A stretch of DNA of 64,000 bases, taken from positions 257,970 to 321,969 of the forward strand of contig NZ_LGHP01000002.1 in assembly GCF_001280845.1 (NCBI RefSeq). The letters run 5' to 3'. Shown here piece by piece: positions 16,972 to 26,224 of the stretch (its first letter is position 1; every line of letters starts with the position of its first letter). The notes beneath the pieces are model-generated. The model was not told the DNA's origin. It ran no database searches and saw nothing but the letters and a program-made list of their open reading frames with translations. A program made the translations under genes and the position numbers. This DNA comes from Bacillus sp. FJAT-28004. GTDB lineage: Bacteria > Bacillota > Bacilli > Paenibacillales > Paenibacillaceae.

Positions 16972-18546
16972 GTGAGACGAGGCTTAAAATGGACAATGAT
17001 TAGCGCGTTAATCGCTTTGGCTTCAACAGGCTGCGCGGACGCGAAAATAACGAACAGCAAGTCTGACAAGAGTAACAGTGCTCAGGCGGACAGCAAAACT
17101 TCCTTCACTATGTCAATGGCAACCAGCGGAAATAAACATGCGGAACGCTCGGTTGATGTTAACGGGGAGAAGTGGGTGCTCAAGCTGGAGGAGTTGACGA
17201 ATACGGATCTGGACATTAGGATGCTCCCGTTGAAGGACTTTGCCAGCAAAATGTCGCTGTTATTCGCTTCAAACGACATTCCCGATGTCGTTCAAAACGT
17301 GGGAGGGGCTACATCCAAAGGCATGTCCGGCTCCGTAGAGTCTGGCATCTTCATGCCGCTGGACGACTTGCTGAAGGAGCATGCCCCGAATTTAATGAAG
17401 TCGGTGCCGAAGGAAGCTTGGCAGGAAACGAGCTATGGCGGCAAAATCTATGGCATACCCGCGTGGCTGTCCAATCCTTCCCGCCGTGCGCTGTTTATTC
17501 GATCCGACCTGCTTGAGAAAACGGGCTTGCCGGCTCCCAAGACGGTCGAAGAATTGCTGGACGTTATGCGGGCTATGAAAAAAGTTGGCGTAGAGTTCCC
17601 GTATCAAATGCGGGAGAACTTCAAATACGCTGACACAGTGCTCGGGGCATACGACGTGCTACCATCACAATTTGAGCTGCAAAATGGAGAGGTCATTCCG
17701 AAGTTTTTTGACGTGGAGAACATGACGAGAGCACTGGAGACTTACAAGACGATGTATGACGAAGGCTTGATTCCCAAAGATTTCGCTTCACTGACATCGT
17801 CTGATTACAACAAAAACAATGAAAGCGGCAGGTCAGGCATGTGGTCGGCCAATGCCCAGCTTCTGCCGGAGCTGCGCGGCAAGCTGTATGATGCAGTGCC
17901 TGGAGCGAAGCTGGACATCATCCCTTCGCCGCGAGGACCGGAGAACGTTGGCGGTCACCTGCTCTACTCAAGCATCAACACTTCGTATTATATCAACAGC
18001 AAAGTGCCTCAGGAAAAGGCGATTAGCATTATTAAATTTTTCGAATGGATGCTGACGCCGGAGGCAGAAACTTATTTTTCATTCGGCATTGAGGGCGATA
18101 CCTATACGAAGAACGGGGATGGCTCGATTGCGTTTACGCCGCCGACAGCGCCCGAAGCGATGGACGAGGACCGATTCCGCAGCATGTTCTGGTTCGTGCA
18201 CGACATGATCTACAACAAGGCAAAGGAGGAACTGACGAAGGACGGACGAGACATGATTCATTATTTGGATACGGTCATGTCGAAGGAAGGGCTTGGAACG
18301 ATTCGTTTCTCTCCCGCATTGGAGACTTTTTCGAAATACCCGGATGCATCCCCGCTCGGAGATGACGTCGGTCCGAAGCTGATCATCGAGCACATGGTGA
18401 AAATGATCTACGGCAAGGAACCGATCTCTGACTGGCCCAAAGTCATCGATGAATACAAAAAGAAAGGCGGTCTCGACATTATCAAGGAGGCAACGGAACG
18501 CTACAACAGCGGAGAAGGCGTAATTGTCTCGAATAATCGGAAATAA
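16972..18546 (+). CDS. Second LplA-like solute-binding lipoprotein
   Basis: A 524-residue lipoprotein with lipobox ASTGC (Cys21), closely paralogous to the protein at 9599 over its whole length. GTG 16972 is preferred because GAGAGGTG lies about 7 bp upstream; an in-frame GTG at 16963 sits inside that SD. It has no adjacent permease genes, so it probably feeds the same permeases as the first lipoprotein, widening the ligand range or responding to a different inducer. Confidence 0.88.
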   Translation: MRRGLKWTMISALIALASTGCADAKITNSKSDKSNSAQADSKTSFTMSMATSGNKHAERSVDVNGEKWVLKLEELTNTDLDIRMLPLKDFASKMSLLFASNDIPDVVQNVGGATSKGMSGSVESGIFMPLDDLLKEHAPNLMKSVPKEAWQETSYGGKIYGIPAWLSNPSRRALFIRSDLLEKTGLPAPKTVEELLDVMRAMKKVGVEFPYQMRENFKYADTVLGAYDVLPSQFELQNGEVIPKFFDVENMTRALETYKTMYDEGLIPKDFASLTSSDYNKNNESGRSGMWSANAQLLPELRGKLYDAVPGAKLDIIPSPRGPENVGGHLLYSSINTSYYINSKVPQEKAISIIKFFEWMLTPEAETYFSFGIEGDTYTKNGDGSIAFTPPTAPEAMDEDRFRSMFWFVHDMIYNKAKEELTKDGRDMIHYLDTVMSKEGLGTIRFSPALETFSKYPDASPLGDDVGPKLIIEHMVKMIYGKEPISDWPKVIDEYKKKGGLDIIKEATERYNSGEGVIVSNNRK

Positions 18547-18579
18547 AGGACATAAGCTTGTCCACATCGGAGGAGAACA

Positions 18580-20802
18580 ATGACCATCGTCTATGATGAG
18601 GCATCGCAGACCTTCCATCTGCAGAGCCGCACAACCAGTTATATTATGCAGCTCATAAAGTCCAAATATCTTGCACATGTACACTGGGGAGGCAAAGTCC
18701 GGGGCACAAACCCTGGTCAGCTTCTCGCCACTCGGCGAAGATGCTCTTTCTCTCCGTCGACGGATTCAAGTGATCTAACGCTGTCGCTCGATACCCTCCC
18801 TCAGGAACTGCCAAGCTTTGGCGGCAGCGATTTCCGTGTTCCCGCGTATCAAATACAGCTTGAGAACGGCACGACAGTCAGCGAGCTCATCTACGAATCG
18901 CATCGGATCTATGCCGGTAAGCCCGCTCTGGAAGGCCTGCCTTCCACCTATGAAATGGAGACGAGCGAGGCTGAAAGTCTTGATATCATTCTTAGCGACA
19001 ATCAGATCGGCCTGAAAGCGATTCTGACCTATACGACGTTTCGCGATATGGATGCCGTTACCCGTTCGGTTCGTTATGTAAACGAGAGCGGCGGCAAGAT
19101 GAAGCTGCTTCGTGCCCTTAGTATGGGAATTGACCTCCCACACGATGACTTCGATATGCTCCAGCTGTCTGGAACTTGGGCGAGAGAGCGTCATGTTGAA
19201 CGACGTCCGCTCGCGTCAGGCGGGTCGGTTATCGAGAGCAGGAGGGGAGCGAGCAGCCATTCCCTGAACCCCTTCCTTGCGCTTCTTTCGAAGGACGCAA
19301 CTGAGGAGCAAGGCGAGGCATATGGTTTCAGCCTCGTATACAGCGGCAGCTTCGTAGCTCAGGCTGAGGTCGATCCTTATCATACGACTCGGGTCGTGAT
19401 GGGCATTAACCCATTCGACTTCTGCTGGCTGCTGGAGCCAGGGGAATCGTTCCAGACTCCAGAAACGGTGCTTGTCTACTCGTCAAATGGGCTGGGAGGC
19501 ATGTCGCGAACTTATCATAAGCTGTACCGTACCCGTTTATGCCGGGGATCATACCGCGACCGGTCCCGTCCCGTCCTTCTGAACAACTGGGAAGCAACGT
19601 ATTTCGATTTCGACGCGAATAAGATCGAGGAGATCGCACTGGAAGGGAAAGAGCTTGGTGCGGAGCTGTTCGTGCTTGACGATGGCTGGTTCGGCAAGCG
19701 GGATAACGATAAGAGCTCGCTCGGCGACTGGTTCGTCGATCAACGCAAGCTGCCGGAAGGCCTTCCCCATTTAGTCGAGCGGGTGCGCAAGCACGGCATG
19801 CAGTTCGGTATTTGGTTTGAGCACGAGATGGTGTCGCCTGACAGTGAGCTGTACCGCGCCCACCCTGACTGGTGCTTGCACGTACCTGACCGCCGTAGAA
19901 CGGAGGCGAGGCAGCAGCTGGTACTCGACTATTCACGCCAGGATGTTAGGGACTATATTGTTCACACGATATCGGAAGTTCTTCATAGCTGCCCGATTAC
20001 TTATGTGAAATGGGATATGAATCGCAATATGACGGAAGTTGGCTCTGCGCTGCTGCCTCCTGAGAGGCAGCGCGAAACGGCGCATCGCTGCATCCTTGGC
20101 TTGTATGAGGTGCTGGAGCGTCTCACCTCTGCTTTTCCCTATATTTTGTTTGAGAGCTGCTCTGGCGGCGGAGGCCGCTTCGACCCTGGTATGCTCTACT
20201 ATATGCCGCAAACATGGACGAGCGACAACACCGACGCTGCCGAGCGGCTCAAGATTCAATATGGCACGAGCATCGTCTATCCAATAAGCGCAATGGGCGC
20301 CCACGTATCGGCTGTTCCTAACCATCAGGTGCACCGGACGACGCCTCTCGAGATGCGCGGCCATGCAGCCATGTCCGGCAATTTCGGTTATGAGCTGAAT
20401 CCGGCATTGCTGACTGACGAGGAGAAGTCGGCGGTGAAGAAGCAGATTAGCTTGTACAAGGATATGCGCTTCCTTATTCAGAGCGGTGAGTTCTACCGCC
20501 TGCGCAGCCCTTTCCAAGGAAACGATACGGCATGGATGTTCGTGCTGGAGAATGGCTCCGAAGCGCTGGTCGCTTATTTCCAGGTGCTATCCGAGCCAAA
20601 CGCGCCGCTAAAGAAACTAAGATTGAACGGACTTAACTCCGAACAGGACTACCATGTATACGATGCCGATCGGCCGGAGGACGGCGAGGAGCTGTTCGGC
20701 GGCGATGAGCTGATGAGAGTCGGGTTAAAGCTTCCGGTATGGAAGGGTGATTTCCGGAGCAGGCTTTACCGATTAAGAAGAGTCAATTTGAATACCAAAT
20801 AA
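18580..20802 (+). CDS. GH36 alpha-galactosidase (long, AgaA/RafA type)
   Basis: A 740-residue enzyme of the classical bacterial GH36 group. The beta-supersandwich N-terminal domain (to ~320) is followed by the TIM barrel with LDDGWFGKRDND, nucleophile Asp479 in KWDMNRN and acid/base Asp549 in WTSDNTDA. ESCSGGGGRFD carries the substrate-binding Cys/Gly segment. It hydrolyses terminal alpha-1,6-galactose from raffinose-type or galactomannan-type oligomers. No signal peptide, so cytoplasmic. GGAGGAG precedes the ATG. It lies 33 bp after the lipoprotein gene, in the same operon. Confidence 0.92.
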   Translation: MTIVYDEASQTFHLQSRTTSYIMQLIKSKYLAHVHWGGKVRGTNPGQLLATRRRCSFSPSTDSSDLTLSLDTLPQELPSFGGSDFRVPAYQIQLENGTTVSELIYESHRIYAGKPALEGLPSTYEMETSEAESLDIILSDNQIGLKAILTYTTFRDMDAVTRSVRYVNESGGKMKLLRALSMGIDLPHDDFDMLQLSGTWARERHVERRPLASGGSVIESRRGASSHSLNPFLALLSKDATEEQGEAYGFSLVYSGSFVAQAEVDPYHTTRVVMGINPFDFCWLLEPGESFQTPETVLVYSSNGLGGMSRTYHKLYRTRLCRGSYRDRSRPVLLNNWEATYFDFDANKIEEIALEGKELGAELFVLDDGWFGKRDNDKSSLGDWFVDQRKLPEGLPHLVERVRKHGMQFGIWFEHEMVSPDSELYRAHPDWCLHVPDRRRTEARQQLVLDYSRQDVRDYIVHTISEVLHSCPITYVKWDMNRNMTEVGSALLPPERQRETAHRCILGLYEVLERLTSAFPYILFESCSGGGGRFDPGMLYYMPQTWTSDNTDAAERLKIQYGTSIVYPISAMGAHVSAVPNHQVHRTTPLEMRGHAAMSGNFGYELNPALLTDEEKSAVKKQISLYKDMRFLIQSGEFYRLRSPFQGNDTAWMFVLENGSEALVAYFQVLSEPNAPLKKLRLNGLNSEQDYHVYDADRPEDGEELFGGDELMRVGLKLPVWKGDFRSRLYRLRRVNLNTK

Positions 20803-20816
20803 AAGGAGATGTTCGG

Positions 20817-22037
20817 ATGAGCTCGATCGAAAACGGAAATAAAGCACTATTTATGAACCGTGTGATGGCGCTGCCGGTATTTGATACGCATACTCATTTG
20901 GTGGGCGACCGTCTAAGCGCACGTGATTTTTGGGAAATCGCGCATTACTTCTGGTTGTTTAGGGAGCTGCAGGCGGGCGGTTATCCCGCAAATGCAGAAA
21001 CACTTCCGGAAGAAGAGCGTATCGTTGCATTTCTAGACGCATATAAGGAAACGAGAAGCACGCTGATGAATTGGGCTTTCACTTCGATTATGCGGGAGCT
21101 GTACGAAATTGAAATAAAGGATGCCGATTCCATCAGGGAAGCGATAGCCGCGGTTAAACGCTCCAGCGCAAACAAAGGCTGGGCGCAGCAGACAGCCGAC
21201 CGTCTGAACATTCTCAGGTTCGTCGTGAATCACCCGGAGCATGCCGCTTTCGAGGGTATGCGCGAGCATGCTGTACTTATTCCGCGTATAGATGGGGCAA
21301 TTGGTCAATGGGTTGATCGCATCGTCCGCTCGGCTGATCCAGCGAGTGAATTTCTGGCCGCGCAGACTGAGATCGCTCAGCAGCTGGACGGTTATAGAGA
21401 GGCTGGCTTGCCCGGCATTATGACGACGCTTCCAGCGTACGAGGCCAGCGCTCATATCCGCCGATCAATTAGCCATAACAGCAGCCGCGATGAAGTTTTG
21501 ATGGAGCTCTTGCATGCTGTATGCGCCGCAGCTGAGCAAAACGGCTTACTCGTTCAGCTATTCCTTGGCGTTGAACGCTCGTGGTGCGGAACGGCTGTTC
21601 CAGTAAACGATACTCAGCGGATTTTGAAATTGACAGCCTTATTTGAGAAATACAGCTGTCAATTCGAGCTTGTGCTCGCGTCGGAGCTTAATAACCTCGA
21701 TGCGGTACAGGCAGCTTGGAACTTCTCAAATGTACATATCGGAGGAATGTGGTGGTTCAACTTCCGCAGAAGCACCTACCGAGACAGCATGCAATACCGG
21801 CTTGAGGCGCTGCCAGCGAGCAAGAGCTCAGTCATCGTATCTGATGCCCGCTGCATGGAATGGAGCTTTGGAAAAATATTGCTCGTAAAGAAGCTTGCCG
21901 CAGAGTTTTTGTGGGAGCAATTGGAATCGGGATGGATTGATCACGATACCGCGCTGCATACCGCAGAGCAATGGCTGTACGGCAGCGCGGCTAGGCGTTA
22001 CGCCTTGAAGGAAATACATCAGACGATGAAAGGATGA
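20817..22037 (+). CDS. Amidohydrolase-fold protein, uronate-isomerase-like
   Basis: A 406-residue TIM-barrel protein. DTHTHL (His25, His27) is the metal-binding HxH of the amidohydrolase superfamily, and the following FWEIAHYFWLFRELQAGG resembles the uronate isomerase (UxaC, COG1904) N-terminal region. Uronate isomerases convert D-glucuronate or D-galacturonate to the keto-sugars fructuronate or tagaturonate, which would fit a pathway fed by the GH4 galacturonidase and GH88. Sequence divergence from classical UxaC means another sugar or a hydrolase activity is possible. AAAGGAG precedes the ATG. Confidence 0.6.
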   Translation: MSSIENGNKALFMNRVMALPVFDTHTHLVGDRLSARDFWEIAHYFWLFRELQAGGYPANAETLPEEERIVAFLDAYKETRSTLMNWAFTSIMRELYEIEIKDADSIREAIAAVKRSSANKGWAQQTADRLNILRFVVNHPEHAAFEGMREHAVLIPRIDGAIGQWVDRIVRSADPASEFLAAQTEIAQQLDGYREAGLPGIMTTLPAYEASAHIRRSISHNSSRDEVLMELLHAVCAAAEQNGLLVQLFLGVERSWCGTAVPVNDTQRILKLTALFEKYSCQFELVLASELNNLDAVQAAWNFSNVHIGGMWWFNFRRSTYRDSMQYRLEALPASKSSVIVSDARCMEWSFGKILLVKKLAAEFLWEQLESGWIDHDTALHTAEQWLYGSAARRYALKEIHQTMKG

Positions 22038-22043
22038 AACGCT

Positions 22044-23084
22044 ATGTTAAATATCGGCTTAGCCGGCAGGATGCTGCCCGCGCCAAGGGATGGCGGTTTC
22101 AAAATGGAAGGCTACTGGATCTGGTGCGGCTCCGTCGTTCAAGGCGAGGATGGACGATTCCATATGTTTGCCTCCAGATGGCCGAAAAGCTTGCCTATGC
22201 ATCCGGGCTGGCTAGTAGCATCAGAGATTGTAAGGGCGGCAGCAGATACGCCCGAAGGTCCTTATACCTTTCAAGAGGTTGTGCTTCCGGCAAGAGGAGC
22301 GGAATATTGGGATGGGCGCAGCACGCATAATCCGCATATCGTTAAGCATAACGGCGTCTATCTTCTCTATTATATGGGCACGACGCATCCGCTTTCTGAG
22401 CCTACTGCCGGAGATGGATACGGCTTGGATGACCCGCGCTGCATCGTTGCCCGCTCGAATAAGAGGGTCGGTCTTGCGGTTGCGGACAGCGTGTTTGGTC
22501 CTTGGAGGAGGAGCGACGCTCCGCTTCTGCCGACTCGTCCCGGACGCTTCGACAGCTACTTGACGTCCAATCCGGCACCTTGCGTGCGGGAGGACGGCTC
22601 AGTGCTGCTCATCTATAAGGCGCGACGTTATGAAGGAAACGAATTCGGCCAAATGACGATTGGAGTCGCCGAGGCGGAGCATTGGAGCGGGCCTTACAAG
22701 GTGATGTCGGAGAATCCGGTATTTCCGCCGGAGCAATTCCATATCGAGGATCCGTTCATCTGGCGAACGGAGAGCGGCTTCTCGCTAATTGCCAAGGATA
22801 TGGACGGCACGTTGGGGGGAGAAAAGCACGGCGGCATTCAAGCCTTCTCCAAGGACGGCGTTCATTGGGAACTTTGCGAGCAGCCAGCAGCCTATTCGCG
22901 CACCGTCCGCTGGGATGACGGAACAGTTCAGACGATGGGAAGCCAGGAGCGTCCGTTCTTGTTGTTTCAGAACGGGAAGCCGACGCATTTGTTTACCGCA
23001 ACCGCGGATGGGCCGGGAGGCTTTCGAGAAGCTTCAAATACATGGAATATGGTCATTCCGCTAGCGGAATCGGAAGGAGAATGA
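22044..23084 (+). CDS. Five-bladed beta-propeller glycosidase-like protein (GH43/GH117-like)
   Basis: A 346-residue cytoplasmic protein with repeating propeller-blade signatures: YWIWCGSVVQGEDGRFHMFAS, WDGRSTHNPHIVKHNG, HIEDPFIWRT. Acidic residues at comparable places in successive blades (the Asp in WDGR, the Glu/Asp of IEDPF) resemble the active-site acids of GH43, GH32 and GH117 enzymes. The substrate is unknown; arabinose-, galactose- or anhydrogalactose-linked sugars are all handled by relatives. It starts 6 bp after the amidohydrolase stop and overlaps the next gene, so it is operonic. Confidence 0.65.
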   Translation: MLNIGLAGRMLPAPRDGGFKMEGYWIWCGSVVQGEDGRFHMFASRWPKSLPMHPGWLVASEIVRAAADTPEGPYTFQEVVLPARGAEYWDGRSTHNPHIVKHNGVYLLYYMGTTHPLSEPTAGDGYGLDDPRCIVARSNKRVGLAVADSVFGPWRRSDAPLLPTRPGRFDSYLTSNPAPCVREDGSVLLIYKARRYEGNEFGQMTIGVAEAEHWSGPYKVMSENPVFPPEQFHIEDPFIWRTESGFSLIAKDMDGTLGGEKHGGIQAFSKDGVHWELCEQPAAYSRTVRWDDGTVQTMGSQERPFLLFQNGKPTHLFTATADGPGGFREASNTWNMVIPLAESEGE

Positions 23085-23087
23085 GTG

Positions 23088-24065
23088 ATGAAGGCACTAT
23101 TAGTTGGTCTCGGCAGCGCAGGTTTTAGCTGGTACAAAAGATTAAGAGACAGGGGGCTGCTTGCGGCTGTCGTTGAAACCGACCCGGCCATGAAAGCTAA
23201 GCTGGAAGGTGCGCCGTACCCTTTCTATACGTCTCTGGAGGATGCGCTCGCACATGAGGAGGTCGATTTCCTTGTCAATGTGACCTCACCTGCCGCACAT
23301 ACGCGGGTGAATCATGCAGCATTCGATAAGGGGCTGCCCGTCCTATGCGAGAAGCCAATCGCATTCGATTATTCCGAATCGGTAGAAATCGTAGCCCGAG
23401 CAGAGAAGGAAAATATTCCGTTCATGATTGCTGAAAACTACCGCCGATTTCCTTATGTGCGCAAAATAAAGCAGCTGCTGGATGAAGGCGTCATCGGCGC
23501 CATCTCGACGATCGACATTCAATTTCGCCGTTATCATCAGGTGAACCGCAAGTATGCGGTCCGTATTTTGGACGATATCGGCGTACATCACTTCGATATG
23601 CTGCGTTATTTGACTGGCCAAGAGGGAAAGGCCATCCAGACGAAATTGTATAATCCGATTGGCGGCTGGCAAGAGGAAGGCGCGCTTATTAATGCAAATG
23701 CGATCATCGAGATGGAAGGCGGTATAATCGCAAGTTATGCAGCAACGATTGCATCGAGAGGCCAGGAGACGCTATGGGGCGGCGATTGGCAAATCGAAGG
23801 GACAACTGGCGCGCTGGTGCTGACCGGCAAGGAAATTCGGGTTTATAAGGATGAAGGGGTAACCGTTATTTCGGACTTCTTGGATGTGAGCGAGACGGAT
23901 ATTTTATCTGAATTTTTAACCTCGCTTGAGACAGGATGCGAAGCGGAATCAAGCGGTAAGGACTATTTGCTGACACAAGCGCTTGTTCACTATGCAAACC
24001 TATCTGGTGAATTGGGCAATAGGATGCAAATGGATTTACCTGACCTTAGGAGGATCACACGATGA
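23088..24065 (+). CDS. Gfo/Idh/MocA-family oxidoreductase
   Basis: A 325-residue NAD(P)-dependent sugar oxidoreductase. The N-terminal Rossmann motif VGLGSAG is at residues 6-12, the family EKP motif at 88-90 and the conserved DIGVHHFDMLRY in the C-terminal domain. It is clearly paralogous to the protein at 38442 (both start MKAxLVGLGxxGxxWYKRL). Relatives oxidise or epimerise sugars, uronates and inositols, and some cleave glycosides by transient oxidation. ATG 88 is preferred over GTG 23085 by its GGAAGGAG spacing. It overlaps the GH31 gene start. Confidence 0.85.
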   Translation: MKALLVGLGSAGFSWYKRLRDRGLLAAVVETDPAMKAKLEGAPYPFYTSLEDALAHEEVDFLVNVTSPAAHTRVNHAAFDKGLPVLCEKPIAFDYSESVEIVARAEKENIPFMIAENYRRFPYVRKIKQLLDEGVIGAISTIDIQFRRYHQVNRKYAVRILDDIGVHHFDMLRYLTGQEGKAIQTKLYNPIGGWQEEGALINANAIIEMEGGIIASYAATIASRGQETLWGGDWQIEGTTGALVLTGKEIRVYKDEGVTVISDFLDVSETDILSEFLTSLETGCEAESSGKDYLLTQALVHYANLSGELGNRMQMDLPDLRRITR

Positions 24066-26194
24066 TGTTGTTAACATGGACGGAAGCTGCACCGGGAGTG
24101 TGGCGTACTAGAGTAGGAAATCCGCAGGCACTTACTCCTTTATCCTTAATCAGTGCTGATCCGAAGGTCGAAGCGCTGGGGCAGATGGAAAGCGCTAATC
24201 CGCCTTTCGAATGGGAGCATGTTCGAGTGGAAGAGACTGTAAACGGACGACGGATGCTCTCGCTCCCGCTTGAGGACGATGAAAAGCTGTACGGAACAGG
24301 CCTGCAGTTTATGCGAATGAATCAGCGTGGACGGACCCGCTATCTACGCGTGAACAGCGATCCGAAGCAGGATACGGGAGAAACTCATGCGCCGGTTCCA
24401 TTTTACGTAAGCGATCGCGGTTATGGCGTTCTGATCGATACAGCTCGCGTTGTTACGATGTTTCTCGGCTCGGCTGTACGTCTTGACGAGACGAGTAAGG
24501 AGAACGCGAAGGACCGCAATCGCGATAAAAGCTGGCGGGCGACGCTGCCTTCGGAGCGAACGGAAATCCGGCTGCCGGAGGAAGGTGCAGACGTATATGT
24601 GTTTGGCGGCCCAACGCTTAGCGATGCTGTAAGCCGCTATAACCTGTTTTGTGGCGGCGGCGCTCTGCCGCCGAAGTGGGGACTGGGCTTCTGGCATCGC
24701 GTGCCAACATTATTCAGCGGGGAAGAGGCGCTTGCGGAAGCGATGGAACTCCGGCGCCGGGATTATCCTTGCGACGTCATTGGGCTGGAGCCTGGCTGGC
24801 ACAGCCGCAGCTATCCGGTAACGTATGAATGGGACGAGGAGCGATTCCCGGCTCCAGAACGTTTTGTGCGCGGTCTCGCAGATCATGGTTTCCGCGTCAA
24901 CTTGTGGGAGCATCCGTATGTGTCGCCAGAGAGCGAGCTTTACCCTGCCCTTAAGCCGCTTTCCGGCGACTATTCGGTGTGGGGAGGACTTGCCCCTGAT
25001 TACGCTCTGCCGCAAGCACGCGAATTGTATGCACAGCAGCATAAGGAAAAGCATGTCGCGATTGGCATATCGGGCTACAAGCTGGATGAATGCGACGGCA
25101 GCGAGCTGACGAACAATTCGTGGATGTTTCCAGAGCATGCAAGCTTCCCGTCCGGGCTTGACGGCGAGCAGATGAGACAGATGTACGGCTTGATGTTTCA
25201 GAAAATGACAAATGACCTGTACCGCGCGGACAACCAGAGAACTTATGGGCTGGTCCGCGCATCCAACGCGGCAGCATCATCGCTTCCCTATGTGCTTTAT
25301 TCGGATTTATATGACCACAAGCAGTTCATTAGAGCGCTTTGCAACTCTTCCTTCAGTGGTCTGTTGTGGTCGCCAGAGGTACGCCGCGCGAGCAGTGCCG
25401 AGGACTGGGTTAGAAGAATGCAGACCGTCTGCTTCTCGCCGCTTGCTATGCTGAACGCGTGGGGTGACGGGACGAAGCCGTGGTCTTATCCTGAAGTCGA
25501 ACCGATTATTCGCCGCTACATCAAGCTGCGGATGCGTTTGCAGCCGTATCTATATACGGCATTTGCCAACTACCGAGAAAAAGGGATACCGCCTTTCCGG
25601 GCGATGCCGTTCGTCGTTCCGCCTGAGGAGATTGCCCGCGCCGAGCAGCAAAGAGTGGAGGCTGAGAAGCTGAATACGACCGATGGAGCGTACGGAAAGC
25701 GCGTGATACCACAATGGGATGATCAATATATGATCGGGGATTCGCTGCTCGTCGCTCCTCTCGTTGAAGGCGAGCTCGAACGCGAGGTGCTCCTGCCATC
25801 CGGCTCATGGATCGGATTTGAGACAGGTGAGCGGTATGAAGGGGGCGGCGTCATTCGAATTCGCCATGGGCTGGAGACGATAGCGGTATTCGTGCGCGAC
25901 GGCGCGGTCATTCCGATGATGCCAGCGCAGCCGCATGCGCTGCGTCCCGGAGAGCAGATTCCGCTTGAGCTGGTGCACTTCGGTTCTGAAGCAGGGACGT
26001 GCTTATTGTATGACGACGATGGGTTAACTCTGGAGCATGAAAGCGGCGTATGTGGCTGGTATAAGGCGGTTGTGACGAAAACGGACGATGGTGACTTTCA
26101 AGGTGAACTATTGGGCGAGTCGGATCTTCCGGCCTCTTATTCTAGTGTGAAATGGCATTTTGCGACAATGGGGCTGGGATTTCATGACGAATAG
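24062..26194 (+). CDS. GH31-family glycosidase
   Basis: A 710-residue retaining glycosidase. A beta-sandwich N-terminal domain is followed by a TIM barrel entered at PPKWGLGFWHR. The nucleophile is Asp342 (YKLDECDG) and the acid/base probably Asp415 (YSDLYDH), with C-terminal beta domains. GH31 enzymes include alpha-glucosidases, alpha-xylosidases, alpha-galactosidases and sulfoquinovosidases; the subfamily is not clear. No signal peptide, so it acts on imported oligomers. AGGAGG lies 8 bp before the first of two consecutive ATG codons, and the start overlaps the previous stop. Confidence 0.85.
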   Translation: MMLLTWTEAAPGVWRTRVGNPQALTPLSLISADPKVEALGQMESANPPFEWEHVRVEETVNGRRMLSLPLEDDEKLYGTGLQFMRMNQRGRTRYLRVNSDPKQDTGETHAPVPFYVSDRGYGVLIDTARVVTMFLGSAVRLDETSKENAKDRNRDKSWRATLPSERTEIRLPEEGADVYVFGGPTLSDAVSRYNLFCGGGALPPKWGLGFWHRVPTLFSGEEALAEAMELRRRDYPCDVIGLEPGWHSRSYPVTYEWDEERFPAPERFVRGLADHGFRVNLWEHPYVSPESELYPALKPLSGDYSVWGGLAPDYALPQARELYAQQHKEKHVAIGISGYKLDECDGSELTNNSWMFPEHASFPSGLDGEQMRQMYGLMFQKMTNDLYRADNQRTYGLVRASNAAASSLPYVLYSDLYDHKQFIRALCNSSFSGLLWSPEVRRASSAEDWVRRMQTVCFSPLAMLNAWGDGTKPWSYPEVEPIIRRYIKLRMRLQPYLYTAFANYREKGIPPFRAMPFVVPPEEIARAEQQRVEAEKLNTTDGAYGKRVIPQWDDQYMIGDSLLVAPLVEGELEREVLLPSGSWIGFETGERYEGGGVIRIRHGLETIAVFVRDGAVIPMMPAQPHALRPGEQIPLELVHFGSEAGTCLLYDDDGLTLEHESGVCGWYKAVVTKTDDGDFQGELLGESDLPASYSSVKWHFATMGLGFHDE

Positions 26195-26224
26195 ACTGAG
26201 GAATGATGGAAGGAGATAGAGAAG

